Shown in pieces: positions 7,387 through 17,786 of a stretch of 52,231 nucleotides of DNA. A model generated the notes under the pieces. It did not search any database, was not told where the DNA came from, and saw only the letters and a list, made by a program, of their open reading frames with translations. Numbering within the stretch: the stretch's first letter is position 1; each line of letters starts with the position of its first letter. Origin of the DNA: Candidatus Saccharimonadota bacterium (GTDB taxonomy: Bacteria; Patescibacteriota; Saccharimonadia; Saccharimonadales; Saccharimonadaceae); contig JAUNHY010000002.1 in assembly GCA_030523715.1 (NCBI GenBank), positions 1-52,231 of the forward strand. Direction: 5' to 3'. The position numbers were made by a program, and so were the translations under genes.

Positions 7387-8433
7387 CTACCTATTATTCG
7401 TCCTTTCCGCTAAGCCAATCGCTACCGAAAATTCTGCTGCAACCTGAGACAGGGCTTGCTGTTGTTGCTGTGTAACCCTAACCATCTGCCATGGGTTACC
7501 CTGAATCGTCTGAACACCAGTTTTAGCTTCGAGATATTCTGCCAAGAATGGAATAATTCCAGCAAAGCCAGAGAGCACAATGCCGCCGACCTTTACTGTT
7601 GGATATTTCGTCTGGAAGAAGCGAATTGACTTCGTTAGTTCTGAGGCAAAGTTTTCAAGTGTCTGATCGAGTGCTTTAAAGACTTGACCATCCAACTTAT
7701 CCTGAGCAAGACCAAATTTCAAAATAAACTGACGTGCTTGGCTCTCTTTTACATTCAAAGAGTTTGCGACTGTACGCACGAGCACCGAAAGGCCGCCTGG
7801 GAGCATACGTACTAGGCGCGGAGCACCATAAACAACTGACAAATCAGTAGAATCCTCACCATAATCGATAATCAGGCGTGCATCTCCTAACCCTGGAGGG
7901 GTTAATGAGCGCGACATGGCCAACGAGTCTGGCTCCTGCGCCACCATATTAAAGCCAAAGGCTTCGACGCTTTCCATTCTTTCTTCGGCGTACTGGATTG
8001 CCGTACAAGACAACAACACCTCGGTAATCTTTGGATCATTCGGGCTAGGTCCCAAAATCACATAATCAACCTTTGCGTCATCTATCGGCATCGGGATGTA
8101 TTGGTCGGCGTGGTATTTAATAATTTTTTCCATTGACTTCCTATCTTGAGTAGGAATCTCAATAATCGTCGTAAATGTTTTATTCGATGGCATGCCCATC
8201 GCAATATTCTTTGTTTTAATACCAGCTTGATCAGCAGCACTCTTAATCGTTTCGCCAAGACGGCGACGACCAGCGTCACTGCTATCTTGCAATATCTGAC
8301 GACTTACCGGAACATAAGCAAAGCGCTCCAAAACCCAGCCATGCTGAATATTTCCAGATAGCTGAACCATCCTGAGTGCGTCTGTTCCGATATCTAATGC
8401 GAAGAAGTCGCCCACACCATAACCTAGACTCAT
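7387..8433 (-). CDS. pilM: Type IV pilus protein PilM, actin-like ATPase
   Basis: 348 residues, the normal PilM length. PilM is a cytoplasmic actin/FtsA-fold nucleotide-binding protein that recruits PilN and the motor. The first phosphate-binding strand FFALDIGTDALRMVQL (about 10-25) and the late GGIVLSGFAGIIPFLAEYL motif (about 287-305) match the family. It is first in the operon and reads from a leaderless promoter. Confidence 0.92.
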   Translation of the reverse strand: MSLGYGVGDFFALDIGTDALRMVQLSGNIQHGWVLERFAYVPVSRQILQDSSDAGRRRLGETIKSAADQAGIKTKNIAMGMPSNKTFTTIIEIPTQDRKSMEKIIKYHADQYIPMPIDDAKVDYVILGPSPNDPKITEVLLSCTAIQYAEERMESVEAFGFNMVAQEPDSLAMSRSLTPPGLGDARLIIDYGEDSTDLSVVYGAPRLVRMLPGGLSVLVRTVANSLNVKESQARQFILKFGLAQDKLDGQVFKALDQTLENFASELTKSIRFFQTKYPTVKVGGIVLSGFAGIIPFLAEYLEAKTGVQTIQGNPWQMVRVTQQQQQALSQVAAEFSVAIGLAERTNNR

Positions 8434-8439
8434 ATAACT

Positions 8440-8448
8440 AGTTTAGCA
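8440..8448 (-). promoter_or_regulatory. Extended -10 promoter of the pilus operon, leaderless
   Basis: TGC-TAAACT on the minus strand, six bases, then the pilM ATG. Predicted +1 is the start codon. Confidence 0.6.
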
Positions 8449-8491
8449 TAAGCAACTTCTAAAACGCAAATATTTTTAGCAAAAACAACAC

Positions 8492-9550
8492 CTAAACGTT
8501 AAACTTAAATTCGACCACATCACCATCTTGCATGACATAGTCTTTGCCCTCTGTTCGCATCAGCCCCGCTTCGCGCACAGCTTTTTCTGAGCCAAGTCTT
8601 ACGAGATCATCGTACGAACAAATTGTAGCCGCAATAAAACCTCTCTGAAAATCTGAATGAATAACTCCAGCCGCCTCCGGCGCAGTAGCGCCTTTTTTAA
8701 TCGTCCAGGCGCGCGTTTCCTTCTTTCCCGCCGTCAGATAACTCTGTAACCCCAAAGTCTTATATGCCACATGTACTAATTGACTCAGTCCATCCTCTTT
8801 AATGCCGTAGCTATCCAAAAATTCCTTCTTCTCTTCCGCCGACATATCAGCCATTTCGGATTCTAGTTTTGCATTCACGAAAACACATTCTTGTGGCGCC
8901 ACTAATTCGGCAAGTTCTTTCTTCTTATCCTCATCAACAACTTCGTCTTCATCCATATTGAACATATAAAAAACCGGCTTAGCAGATAATAAATCCAGTC
9001 CGTCAACTGCGTCAATGTGCAGCTTTCCGCTCTTCAAATCTTCAAGAGCACTCGTTGCCTGCTCTGCGCGCTTTGCCGCATCTTTATCACCACCACGCGC
9101 CTCTTTCTGTATCTTCGGCAAACTTTTCTCTAATGTCTCAATATCCGCCAGCGCAAGTTCCGTCTCTACCGTCTCTATATCACGTTTTGGGTCAGGGCCT
9201 CCAGCTACATGCGTGACATTCGTATCTTTGAAAGCACGAACGACATGACATATTACTTTGCACTCTCGAATGTTCGCCAAAAACTTATTGCCAAGCCCTT
9301 CACCTTTTGACGCGCCAGCAATTAAACCTGCAATATCTACAAACTCTACCGTCGCTGGCACCACTTTGTCAGACTCATACATTTTTGCAAGAACATCTAA
9401 ACGCGCATCCGGAACACCGACAATACCCGTATTAGGCTCAATCGTTGCAAAAGGGTAATTTGCCGCCAAAGCCCCCGCGTTCGTTAAGGCATTAAAAAGC
9501 GTACTTTTGCCAACATTAGCCAACCCCACAATTCCAATCTGTAAACTCAT
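8492..9550 (-). CDS. ychF: Redox-regulated ATPase YchF (Obg-like)
   Basis: 352 residues, close to the usual 360. YchF is a cytoplasmic, ribosome-associated NTPase that prefers ATP. The P-loop GLANVGKSTLFNAL is at about 8-21, switch II DIAGLIAGASKGEGLGNKF near 72-90, and the altered G4 motif NMDE near 198, the change that shifts specificity to ATP. A coiled-coil domain lies in the middle and a TGS domain at the C-terminus (GVIHSDFQRGFIAAT). Its promoter overlaps the stop codon of the upstream gene. Confidence 0.97.
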   Translation of the reverse strand: MSLQIGIVGLANVGKSTLFNALTNAGALAANYPFATIEPNTGIVGVPDARLDVLAKMYESDKVVPATVEFVDIAGLIAGASKGEGLGNKFLANIRECKVICHVVRAFKDTNVTHVAGGPDPKRDIETVETELALADIETLEKSLPKIQKEARGGDKDAAKRAEQATSALEDLKSGKLHIDAVDGLDLLSAKPVFYMFNMDEDEVVDEDKKKELAELVAPQECVFVNAKLESEMADMSAEEKKEFLDSYGIKEDGLSQLVHVAYKTLGLQSYLTAGKKETRAWTIKKGATAPEAAGVIHSDFQRGFIAATICSYDDLVRLGSEKAVREAGLMRTEGKDYVMQDGDVVEFKFNV

Positions 9551-9556
9551 GCCAAT

Positions 9557-9565
9557 ATTATATCA
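9557..9565 (-). promoter_or_regulatory. Extended -10 promoter of ychF; its TG comes from the upstream stop codon
   Basis: On the minus strand TGA-TATAAT, six bases, then the ychF ATG. The TGA is also the stop codon of the upstream gene (9563-9565), so one triplet has two jobs. Confidence 0.65.
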
Positions 9566-10285
9566 GATAGAGCCACTCTTACTTGTACTAGAAGTATTAA
9601 TACCCAACGTAAAGGTATCAATCATATCAAACTTGTCACTATTTCGGCTCGGCCCCTCAATTGATACATAATGCGTTTTTCCATCTTCGGCCTCAAAAAT
9701 CCAAATAAAAATCCAAGTGTTGTCGTCGTAATAATACCCAGATATCACATTAGCCGAATATTTATCTGCAATCGTAGCATTTGTTTTCATGAGGCTTTCG
9801 ATATCATCTTCCTTCATGCTGTCATATATTCTCGAAGCATAGTCCGTCGCACTAATCTTATCCGTCGAAGCCGCATAAAGCGTAACAATATAAAGCCCAC
9901 TACTATACTGCAAAGTATCGTTACTATCGATATCTACAAAATCCAGCCAAACTCCATCTGCTTTTAAATATCCAAATTCATCATTCCCTATATATTCATT
10001 GGAATAATAATTTGTGCCATCATCATCGACGCCAAAATTGATATCTATTGGTTCCCAATCATCTTCTTCGGCAATTGATTCTATTTTTTCGCCAAAACGA
10101 TGAATCCCTGTGATGACCAAACCAACGCCTAATAAGCAAGCGCCAACCACCAAGAAGCCAACTACTAAACCAATTATCAAACCCGTATGCGTTTTTTTCT
10201 CTTCAAGTGGAGTATTCTGAATCTGAGCAATCTGCTCATCGCTCATCGGTTCTGCAACCGGTTTTATTAAATCATCGTCTTTCAT
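9563..10285 (-). CDS. Hypothetical single-pass membrane protein
   Basis: 240 residues. A charged N-tail (1-33), a strong membrane helix (about 35-62, Gly/Val-rich) and an acidic outer domain with many Asp, Tyr and Ser. I recognise no family. A TATAAT at 10312-10317 lies about 27 bases before the ATG, so this mRNA has a short leader that includes an AAGCTaAAGCTT palindrome, but no good Shine-Dalgarno site. It lies directly downstream of a two-component system in the same orientation and could be a target or partner. That is inference from position only. Confidence 0.75.
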   Translation of the reverse strand: MKDDDLIKPVAEPMSDEQIAQIQNTPLEEKKTHTGLIIGLVVGFLVVGACLLGVGLVITGIHRFGEKIESIAEEDDWEPIDINFGVDDDGTNYYSNEYIGNDEFGYLKADGVWLDFVDIDSNDTLQYSSGLYIVTLYAASTDKISATDYASRIYDSMKEDDIESLMKTNATIADKYSANVISGYYYDDNTWIFIWIFEAEDGKTHYVSIEGPSRNSDKFDMIDTFTLGINTSSTSKSGSI

Positions 10286-10323
10286 ATTTTGCCTAATTAA
10301 GCTTTAGCTTAATTATAAAATAT

Positions 10324-11256
10324 TTAGAAGCTTAAAGTAAAACGAGTCAATTTATTTATCGAGCTTGCTTCAATCTTCCAATGATTCTGCACCGCTAAAG
10401 CCTTTGCTATAGCTAAACCAAGGCCAGATCCTTCCGCAGTCTTATCGGTTTGATAAAACCTATCAAACACATGTGATATTTTGTCTGGCGCAATTGTCTT
10501 CCCGTCATTTTCAATATAGATGAATTTTGTTGTCATTTTTACAACAATCTTCGACTTAGAGTATTTTACCGCATTATCCAGCAAAATATCCAGCAGTTGC
10601 GTAAAGTCCGCGTCGGCAATTGTTGTTTTCATTTTTTTCGGAATATCCAATATGAGCTCCTTACCGCCCAAACGAGCCTCAATTAGCTGCGCACGCTTAT
10701 GCACAATTTTCACCAAATCAACTTCTCTCTTCGTTGCCGCAACACTTCTGCCATCAGTCCGCGCTAACATCAATAAGTCATTCACCAACTTACTCGCCCG
10801 CTCCAATTCCATATCAACATTATCCGTCCATGGCTGTTCATCCGTACCGAGCGCCTCGAAGTTCGCTCGTGCCGCCGCAATTGGCGTCTTTAATTCATGC
10901 GACGCGTTCGCAATAAACTCTCTCTGTTTGTCGTATGCTTCTTTCACTGGGCGAATTGATCTTTCGGCATAATAATAGCTCGCAAAGAAAACCAAAATTT
11001 CCGTCATTGCGCCCACCATGAACAATACTACCGCCAATCTGGCTAAATGTTCGCTGCGCACTTCTTGCATTTCACGTTCGAAAACTTGACGCATATCCGA
11101 TGCACTAAATTCATTCGGAACATCCATCGGACGGCGCATAGACTGCGACTGCGAATAAGCAGTTACCCCATATATCAATGAAAAAGCGAATACGATAATA
11201 ACTGTCGAAATTACCATATTCGTCAGGATAAATTTATTACGCAGTTCCGAAAACAT
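10324..11256 (-). CDS. Sensor histidine kinase
   Basis: 310 residues. Two membrane helices (about 13-33 and 72-95) enclose a small outer loop of about 40 residues, too short for a classic ligand-binding domain. The dimerisation box NASHELKTPIAA places the phosphorylated His at residue 120. The ATPase part has N-box DILLDNAVKYS and G2 box GSGLGLAIAKAL. There is no clear HAMP domain. It follows its response regulator by two bases with GAGG upstream, so the two are co-translated. A short loop often goes with sensing inside the membrane or via a partner protein. Confidence 0.93.
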   Translation of the reverse strand: MFSELRNKFILTNMVISTVIIVFAFSLIYGVTAYSQSQSMRRPMDVPNEFSASDMRQVFEREMQEVRSEHLARLAVVLFMVGAMTEILVFFASYYYAERSIRPVKEAYDKQREFIANASHELKTPIAAARANFEALGTDEQPWTDNVDMELERASKLVNDLLMLARTDGRSVAATKREVDLVKIVHKRAQLIEARLGGKELILDIPKKMKTTIADADFTQLLDILLDNAVKYSKSKIVVKMTTKFIYIENDGKTIAPDKISHVFDRFYQTDKTAEGSGLGLAIAKALAVQNHWKIEASSINKLTRFTLSF

Positions 11257-11258
11257 TA

Positions 11259-11918
11259 TTATTCCTCTACTAATTTATAACCTAGTCCGCGCACGGTCAT
11301 TATCTTCGCATGTGACTTCAATTTCTTTAAGACTTTACGAAGACGCGACATATATACTTCGATGTAATTATCTTCCCCATAAGCATCACCGCCCCAAACT
11401 TTATTCAACAAGTATTCTTTCTTTACTATTTTTTCTGGCGTTTTCATTAACTCGTGCACAATATCCGCCTCTTTTGTTGTTAAATTAACGCCATTCAATT
11501 GCTTCTCATCTAAATCGTAGGTTAAATCGAGATAACTAATCTTACGCTCTTGCATTTCCGCCGGACGACGCGATAGTGCATTAATTCGTGCCACTAATTC
11601 CGCCGTTTTAAAAGGTTTTGCTAGGTAATCATCCGCACCAGCGTCTAAACCACGCACTTTATCTTCAACTTCAGAAAGCGCCGACAACATAATGACTGGG
11701 GTCGATTTCTTACGCTCACGCATTCTACTCAAAATATCAATCCCAGACAATTTCGGAAGCATCACATCAAGAACAACGCAGTCATATATATTATCAAGAG
11801 CGGCATTCAGACCATCTTCACCATCAAAAGCTAAATCAACATCAAAACCAGACTTCTCTAAATTATGTTTCACGGCCTCAGCCAAGAATTTCTCATCTTC
11901 AACGTATAGAATTCTCAT
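11259..11918 (-). CDS. OmpR/PhoB-family response regulator
   Basis: 219 residues. The receiver domain (about 1-115) has acidic residues E7-D8, phospho-acceptor D51 (VVLDVMLPKLSG) and Lys in LAKPF near 101. A winged-helix DNA-binding domain follows (about 125-219, ending TVRGLGYKL). It is the first gene of the regulator-kinase pair. The ATG is preceded by AGGAG at suitable distance, so this operon is leadered, unlike most neighbours. Confidence 0.95.
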   Translation of the reverse strand: MRILYVEDEKFLAEAVKHNLEKSGFDVDLAFDGEDGLNAALDNIYDCVVLDVMLPKLSGIDILSRMRERKKSTPVIMLSALSEVEDKVRGLDAGADDYLAKPFKTAELVARINALSRRPAEMQERKISYLDLTYDLDEKQLNGVNLTTKEADIVHELMKTPEKIVKKEYLLNKVWGGDAYGEDNYIEVYMSRLRKVLKKLKSHAKIMTVRGLGYKLVEE

Positions 11919-11990
11919 AATAATTCTCCTATCTATATATTACCAGTGTATTTGCCCAACCTTAAAAAAGCTTAAAAAACTGAAAAGATA

Positions 11991-11996
11991 TATAAT
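11991..11996 (+). promoter_or_regulatory. -10 box, leaderless
   Basis: TATAAT ends six bases before the ATG at 12003; no TG extension and no Shine-Dalgarno site. Confidence 0.55.
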
Positions 11997-12002
11997 AAAA
12001 AT

Positions 12003-12416
12003 ATGATTATTTTTAACTATGAAATATCCCCTGCTTTTCATGGACCATCTTTAACCGAGTTCGATAATGTTATCCTACGAATTACCATCGAGAACACCCC
12101 AGCCAATAATGTTACTATAATCCGTGACGGAAAAAAGATTACTTCCACTCTCCAAGAATCTGACATCAATCAGATTATCGAATTGTATTCTCGTAATCCC
12201 CGCATTTTCGACATTCGCCAGCTCGAAGCAAATAACGTTGCAGATGGGAATCAATTTGATTTCTTCTTCTCCGACGGCGTTAAGTCCACCCGAGTTGTAG
12301 CGTTTAATATTGGTCAATATGGCGATATTCCGCATCCAGATGCCGATCTATTTATTCGTATCGTAAAAAGTGTTCGCACTATTCTCGATCAAAATCACAT
12401 CTATACCAACAACTAA
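12003..12416 (+). CDS. Hypothetical small soluble protein
   Basis: 137 residues with no recognised domain, no signal peptide and no membrane segment. It looks alpha/beta (LRITIENTPANNVTIIRDGKK, FFFSDGVKSTRVVAFNI) with a C-terminal helix. It reads from its own leaderless promoter and sits just upstream of queA, which also has its own promoter, so a functional link is not implied. Confidence 0.65.
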   Translation: MIIFNYEISPAFHGPSLTEFDNVILRITIENTPANNVTIIRDGKKITSTLQESDINQIIELYSRNPRIFDIRQLEANNVADGNQFDFFFSDGVKSTRVVAFNIGQYGDIPHPDADLFIRIVKSVRTILDQNHIYTNN

Positions 12417-12442
12417 CTTTTGCAAAAAATCGGAAAAAATTA

Positions 12443-12448
12443 TATAAT
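12443..12448 (+). promoter_or_regulatory. -10 box of queA, near-leaderless
   Basis: TATAAT with eight bases to the ATG at 12457; predicted +1 is one or two bases before the start codon. Confidence 0.55.
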
Positions 12449-12456
12449 ATATAAAC

Positions 12457-13479
12457 ATGCTAGTCTCCGATTATAATTACGATTTACCCGAAAAATGTAT
12501 CGCTAAACGTCCGCCAAAGGTACGCGGTACTACTCGTTTGCTCGTTTTAAATCGCAAATCTGGTCAAATAACTGACTCCCATTACGCTGATCTAGCCGAT
12601 TTTCTCGAACCTGGAGACTTAATTATCTTAAACGATACTCGTGTTATGCGCTCACGTGTTTTTACTGAGCTACCAGATGGTCGTCCTCGAGAATTAGTTG
12701 TTCTAGAGAAACATGATGGTGAAATCGACCATGTTATGTACCGCGGCAAACTTCATGCCGGCGACATACTTACCGTCAAAAATATCAACGACGATTCCAG
12801 AACCACTGACACTATCGCCATTAAAGAAATTCTTGGCAACGGCACCGCTACTATTACTTCCAGCCGCGACATCACTAAAATCGTCGCCGATTACGGCAAT
12901 GTCCCGCTTCCACCATATCTACATCGCGATGCCGATGCGGACGATATTAAACGCTATCAAACCGTTTGGGCAAAACAGCTTGGCTCCGCCGCCGCTCCTA
13001 CCGCCAGTCTTAATATGACCAAATCTCTTATGCAAAAACTCCAAGAAAAAGGTGTTCAAATTCGATATCTTACTCTTCATGTTGGCCTCGGCACTTTCCT
13101 TCCAATTCGCACCGACAACGTCGAAGAGCATCATATGCATTCCGAATGGTTTCACATCCCTACAGAAACTGTAAAAGCCATTGAGGCCACTAAGGCCGCT
13201 GGGCATCGCGTTATCGCAGTCGGCACAACCGTTACCCGCACTCTTGAATTTTGGGCAAAAACCGGCAAGACTGAAGGCGAAGATAATATTTTTATTTATC
13301 CAGGCTTTAAATTCCAGGCAATCGACGCCCTCGTCACCAACTTCCACGCGCCAAAATCTACCGTCCTCATGCTGACGGCCGCTTTCGCTGGATGGGATCA
13401 TCTAAAACCAGCCTACGAACACGCCACGCAAACGGGCTACAAGTTACTGAGCTACGGCGATTCTATGTTGATTTATTAG
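12457..13479 (+). CDS. queA: S-adenosylmethionine:tRNA ribosyltransferase-isomerase QueA
   Basis: 340 residues, normal length. QueA transfers the ribosyl part of SAM to preQ1 in tRNA, giving epoxyqueuosine. Family motifs are visible: YDLPEKCIAKRPP at the N-terminus, NDTRVMRSR near 60, HVGLGTFLPIRTDNVEEHHMHSEW near 200-225 and the C-terminal TNFHAPKSTVLMLTAAFAG and YGDSM. tgt, which acts one step earlier, lies 2 kb downstream on the same strand. The 3' end overlaps the convergent surface-protein gene by four bases. Confidence 0.97.
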   Translation: MLVSDYNYDLPEKCIAKRPPKVRGTTRLLVLNRKSGQITDSHYADLADFLEPGDLIILNDTRVMRSRVFTELPDGRPRELVVLEKHDGEIDHVMYRGKLHAGDILTVKNINDDSRTTDTIAIKEILGNGTATITSSRDITKIVADYGNVPLPPYLHRDADADDIKRYQTVWAKQLGSAAAPTASLNMTKSLMQKLQEKGVQIRYLTLHVGLGTFLPIRTDNVEEHHMHSEWFHIPTETVKAIEATKAAGHRVIAVGTTVTRTLEFWAKTGKTEGEDNIFIYPGFKFQAIDALVTNFHAPKSTVLMLTAAFAGWDHLKPAYEHATQTGYKLLSYGDSMLIY

Positions 13480-15374
13480 TTTTCTTCGCAAGTCAAGGTA
13501 TTATCTACGTCGGCACCTATTTGAATTTTTATATTCGATAGCACACCCGTAAAATGCCTAATCGGTACACCATCTTCCACTGATGCCCCAACCCAAGATG
13601 TTAACTCAAAGAACTCATTGTGGTTATTAAAGTTGTTCACGAATATTGGTGCGCCATTATTAATTTGATAGCAAAAGTTCATATTTTTTCGTATCAAAGC
13701 TATCTGCGTCACGCCGGCCATTGGAATATATATCTTTTTATTCGATAGCTTCACACCGTCTTTTACTACATTCGAGCCAAGTACGAAATTATTAGTGTTA
13801 TTATCTCGTCGCAAAACTATTCCCGGCCATTGCCTACTTTCGTCTTCCAAAGTAGCATTGAACAAAGTCGCCCGATAAACTAGATTAGATGGATTTAGTT
13901 CATCAATATTAAAGCTGATTAGAAAATCTTTTCTGTAATCGTCTTCACTAAATAGGCCGACCCCCGTATCTATATACGTATTATTAGAGTATTGTTCGCA
14001 GCCATCGCCCGAAATATTCATATTTGGCCCGTTAAATCTACACGCGCCATTAAACTCAAACGCAGTATGTATTATTTCTTCGTAAATCGGGCCAATCTCG
14101 ACATCACTCTCCATTTCGAAGCTAATTTCGTCTGACGTGACATCATTGCTCCACTTTTTAAACACAAACCCTTCTCGCTCCTTGGCTTTTAGGGTGATCG
14201 TTGTGCCGTAGTAATATTTTTTACTCTCAAAATTACTATCTATATATTCTGCATTGGTTAAGGTTAGCTCATACTGCTCTCTAGCATATAAATACTCAAC
14301 CTCCATTTTTCCATCACCCGTTATGGTCTTTGTCTGCGTTTGCGGAGAAACAAAATGCTCATAAGTCTTAACTCCCGGCGTAACATTAGCGCCCGTCGTT
14401 CCCCTCTTCTCTTCTATTTCAGGATCGTCATAATCCTCGCCGTTCACTTTCATTTTTTTATGCAAAACTTTATACAAAGTGTCCGTATTCGGCGTAAAAG
14501 TCGCCTCAAGCGTCAAATCACTATTAATTGAGGCACCAAAGTCAAATGGCTCATCATTCGAAATCCAACTATCAAATGTATATCCTTCTTTACTCGGGTC
14601 ATCAGGAGCAGATATCGAACCACCATAGTCTATTATTTGCTCACTCGTATTTGTGCCATCAAATATACTCACTATTACGCGATCATTTAGATGATAAGTG
14701 CTATTAATTATTATTTCCTCAAAGGTATCGGATGCATTCACTACAACCGGTATAGAAACCATCATAGCAACCACAAGAATTGCGGACCCGAATATTTTTC
14801 TTCTCTTATTAAAAATCAATGCCACAGCCAAACCTGCACAGAACAGGAAAGCGATAACTAATATACTCTTAAAACTATCCCAGGTTCCCGGATTAACAAT
14901 TTCATCTTCAGGCACCGAGTATTTTATTATTAGTTTTACAGATGAATCCTGGTCACGTTGCGTAAGATTCTCTAATCTATTTGTATATTCCGCACGCAAA
15001 ATAATATCAAGCTCTCCTGAGGCGTCAATTACTTCGCCGTCATAATCATCATCTAGTTCATAGTTTATATAGTCATTGTCATTTTCGACCAAAATATCGT
15101 TAATCGTATAATCTTTAGAATCTGTATTTAGAATTTTTAAGCTATAAGTAACACTATCCTGAACTTTATGAAATGTTAATTCTTGTTCGATTTCAGAATC
15201 GCTGAATGTAGATATTCCACCCTCAATCGAATCTGACTGTTCCGCTATCATAGCGTCATCGACAATCAAAACGCCAGCCGCATAAACAGCGGAATTTCCA
15301 AAAAGACCAATAACAACAGCCATTAATAATGACAAAATAATCCATCGTACTTCTTTTAGTCTCACATACGCCAT
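13476..15374 (-). CDS. Cell-surface protein with InlB B-repeat-like and lectin-like domains
   Basis: About 632 residues. Order: signal peptide or first TM (about 10-30, ending VYAAG), a Ser/Thr/Asp-rich region, an internal TM with Lys/Arg after it (about 175-200), a second hydrophobic segment (about 205-222), then Listeria-Bacteroides (InlB B) type repeats (DYGGSISAPDDPSKEGYTFDSWIS near 255-275; YYGTTITLKAKEREGFVFKKWSND near 390-415). The C-terminal part (about 450-632) looks like a concanavalin A/LamG-like fold. Such proteins often mediate adhesion. The ATG at 15374 is preferred over a TTG eight codons upstream because a TATAAT box (15387-15392) covers the region in between. Confidence 0.8.
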   Translation of the reverse strand: MAYVRLKEVRWIILSLLMAVVIGLFGNSAVYAAGVLIVDDAMIAEQSDSIEGGISTFSDSEIEQELTFHKVQDSVTYSLKILNTDSKDYTINDILVENDNDYINYELDDDYDGEVIDASGELDIILRAEYTNRLENLTQRDQDSSVKLIIKYSVPEDEIVNPGTWDSFKSILVIAFLFCAGLAVALIFNKRRKIFGSAILVVAMMVSIPVVVNASDTFEEIIINSTYHLNDRVIVSIFDGTNTSEQIIDYGGSISAPDDPSKEGYTFDSWISNDEPFDFGASINSDLTLEATFTPNTDTLYKVLHKKMKVNGEDYDDPEIEEKRGTTGANVTPGVKTYEHFVSPQTQTKTITGDGKMEVEYLYAREQYELTLTNAEYIDSNFESKKYYYGTTITLKAKEREGFVFKKWSNDVTSDEISFEMESDVEIGPIYEEIIHTAFEFNGACRFNGPNMNISGDGCEQYSNNTYIDTGVGLFSEDDYRKDFLISFNIDELNPSNLVYRATLFNATLEDESRQWPGIVLRRDNNTNNFVLGSNVVKDGVKLSNKKIYIPMAGVTQIALIRKNMNFCYQINNGAPIFVNNFNNHNEFFELTSWVGASVEDGVPIRHFTGVLSNIKIQIGADVDNTLTCEEN

Positions 15375-15386
15375 AATAATACTTTT

Positions 15387-15392
15387 ATTATA
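15387..15392 (-). promoter_or_regulatory. -10 box of the surface-protein gene
   Basis: TATAAT on the minus strand, 12 bases before the ATG at 15374, which predicts a leader of about six bases. Confidence 0.5.
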
Positions 15393-15429
15393 AAACAAAC
15401 CGCTTATGATGCAAAGATAATTGTATTTT

Positions 15430-16578
<1,149 letters not shown>

Positions 16579-16583
16579 TTATT

Positions 16584-16592
16584 TGCTATAAT
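16584..16592 (+). promoter_or_regulatory. Extended -10 promoter, leaderless
   Basis: TGC-TATAAT, six bases, then the ATG at 16599. Confidence 0.65.
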
Positions 16593-16598
16593 TAAAGC

Positions 16599-17750
16599 AT
16601 GAGCACTACAACTAAGGTCCAAATCGACACCAAGACCTTTATTCGCTTTTGGCTAGTGATTATCGGTTTTGCGTTTGCGGGCTACCTTTTATATAAAGCC
16701 AGTTTTGGCTTATCAATCATTTTTGCGGCACTTTTCTTTGCGCTTGCAATCTCCCCGCTAATTAAAAAATTTGCAAATATTTTCCCAAGTAAAAGCCGTA
16801 ACTTTTCTATCGCTTTATCTTATATTCTCGTTGTGGGCTTCATTATAACCTTTGCTGCAATCGTTATTCCGACAGTCACAAACGAATCAATTAAGTTTTT
16901 TAGCAGCCTTCCGTCACTAGTCGACGATGCAACTGGCAATATTGGTCTTATTAATAAGATTGGCAACTCCCTCGGTATTGCAAATCTTCAAGATCAAATA
17001 AATCAGGCCGTCGAGGGCTTTTCGAAAAATATGGTCGGCGATTTTGGTACTGTACTCAGCGACTCAATCAGCTCAATCGGTAGCTTCTTTGCGGTATTAA
17101 TTCTTGCGCTCGTCCTTGCATTCTTTATGCTTACCGAGGGGCCAGCCTTAGTTAAAAAATTCTGGAACGTCTTCGGAAAAACAAAAAATACCAAGCGCGC
17201 ACAGCGTGTCGTTAGCCGCCTCGCCGAAACGGTTTCTGCCTATGTTTCAAGCGCCGTCACGGTCGCATTAATCAATGCCGCCTGTACGACGGTCTCCGTA
17301 TTTATTATCTGCCTAATCTTCGGAATCGCCCCTGGGCTCGCATTCCCATTCGGCCTCATTACGGGCGTCTTTTGCTTAATTCCAATGTTCGGTAGCTTCA
17401 TTGGTGGCGCTATTGTTGCTCTGCTCCTTGGCTTCAATACCATGTGGGCCGGCATCGCTTTCCTTATTTATACAATCGTTTATCTCCAAATCGAATCAAA
17501 TATTATTTCGCCAAAAATCCAGGGTAAGGGTATGAACCTACCAGCGCTCGTCATTTTGTCAGCCGTCACAATTGGCGTATACACCTTCGGTCTCGCCGGC
17601 GCTATTACCTCCATCCCAATTGCTGGTTGTATTAAAGTTCTCATTGAAGAATACGGCGCAGATTTAATGGATGACGGTAAAATTAACGGCAGTAATATTG
17701 AGCCGCCGAAGAAGAAAATCGACGAAAAGAAAATCATTGCGAATAAATAG
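16599..17750 (+). CDS. AI-2E-family membrane transporter
   Basis: 383 residues with about eight membrane helices. The N-terminal pair (about 13-55), a central amphipathic region, and a C-terminal block with the conserved GLITGVFCLIPMFGSFIGG and YLQIESNIISPKIQGKGMNLPALVILSAV motifs identify the family. Members have been assigned very different substrates (autoinducer-2 export, Na+/H+ exchange), so no substrate is claimed. It is monocistronic and its terminator is shared with convergent cysS. Confidence 0.9.
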   Translation: MSTTTKVQIDTKTFIRFWLVIIGFAFAGYLLYKASFGLSIIFAALFFALAISPLIKKFANIFPSKSRNFSIALSYILVVGFIITFAAIVIPTVTNESIKFFSSLPSLVDDATGNIGLINKIGNSLGIANLQDQINQAVEGFSKNMVGDFGTVLSDSISSIGSFFAVLILALVLAFFMLTEGPALVKKFWNVFGKTKNTKRAQRVVSRLAETVSAYVSSAVTVALINAACTTVSVFIICLIFGIAPGLAFPFGLITGVFCLIPMFGSFIGGAIVALLLGFNTMWAGIAFLIYTIVYLQIESNIISPKIQGKGMNLPALVILSAVTIGVYTFGLAGAITSIPIAGCIKVLIEEYGADLMDDGKINGSNIEPPKKKIDEKKIIANK

Positions 17751-17757
17751 CTATTAA

Positions 17758-17786
17758 AAAATTCCCCCTCTTGGGGGATATTTTTT
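17758..17786. terminator. Bidirectional terminator between the AI-2E gene and cysS
   Basis: CCCCC (17764-17768) pairs with GGGGG (17773-17777) around TCTT, with A-rich sequence before and T-rich sequence after. Confidence 0.8.

Noticed and set aside
15375-15398. TTG start of the surface-protein gene at 15398
   Set aside because: Those codons contain the TATAAT box; the ATG at 15374 follows at a sensible distance and leads into the signal sequence.
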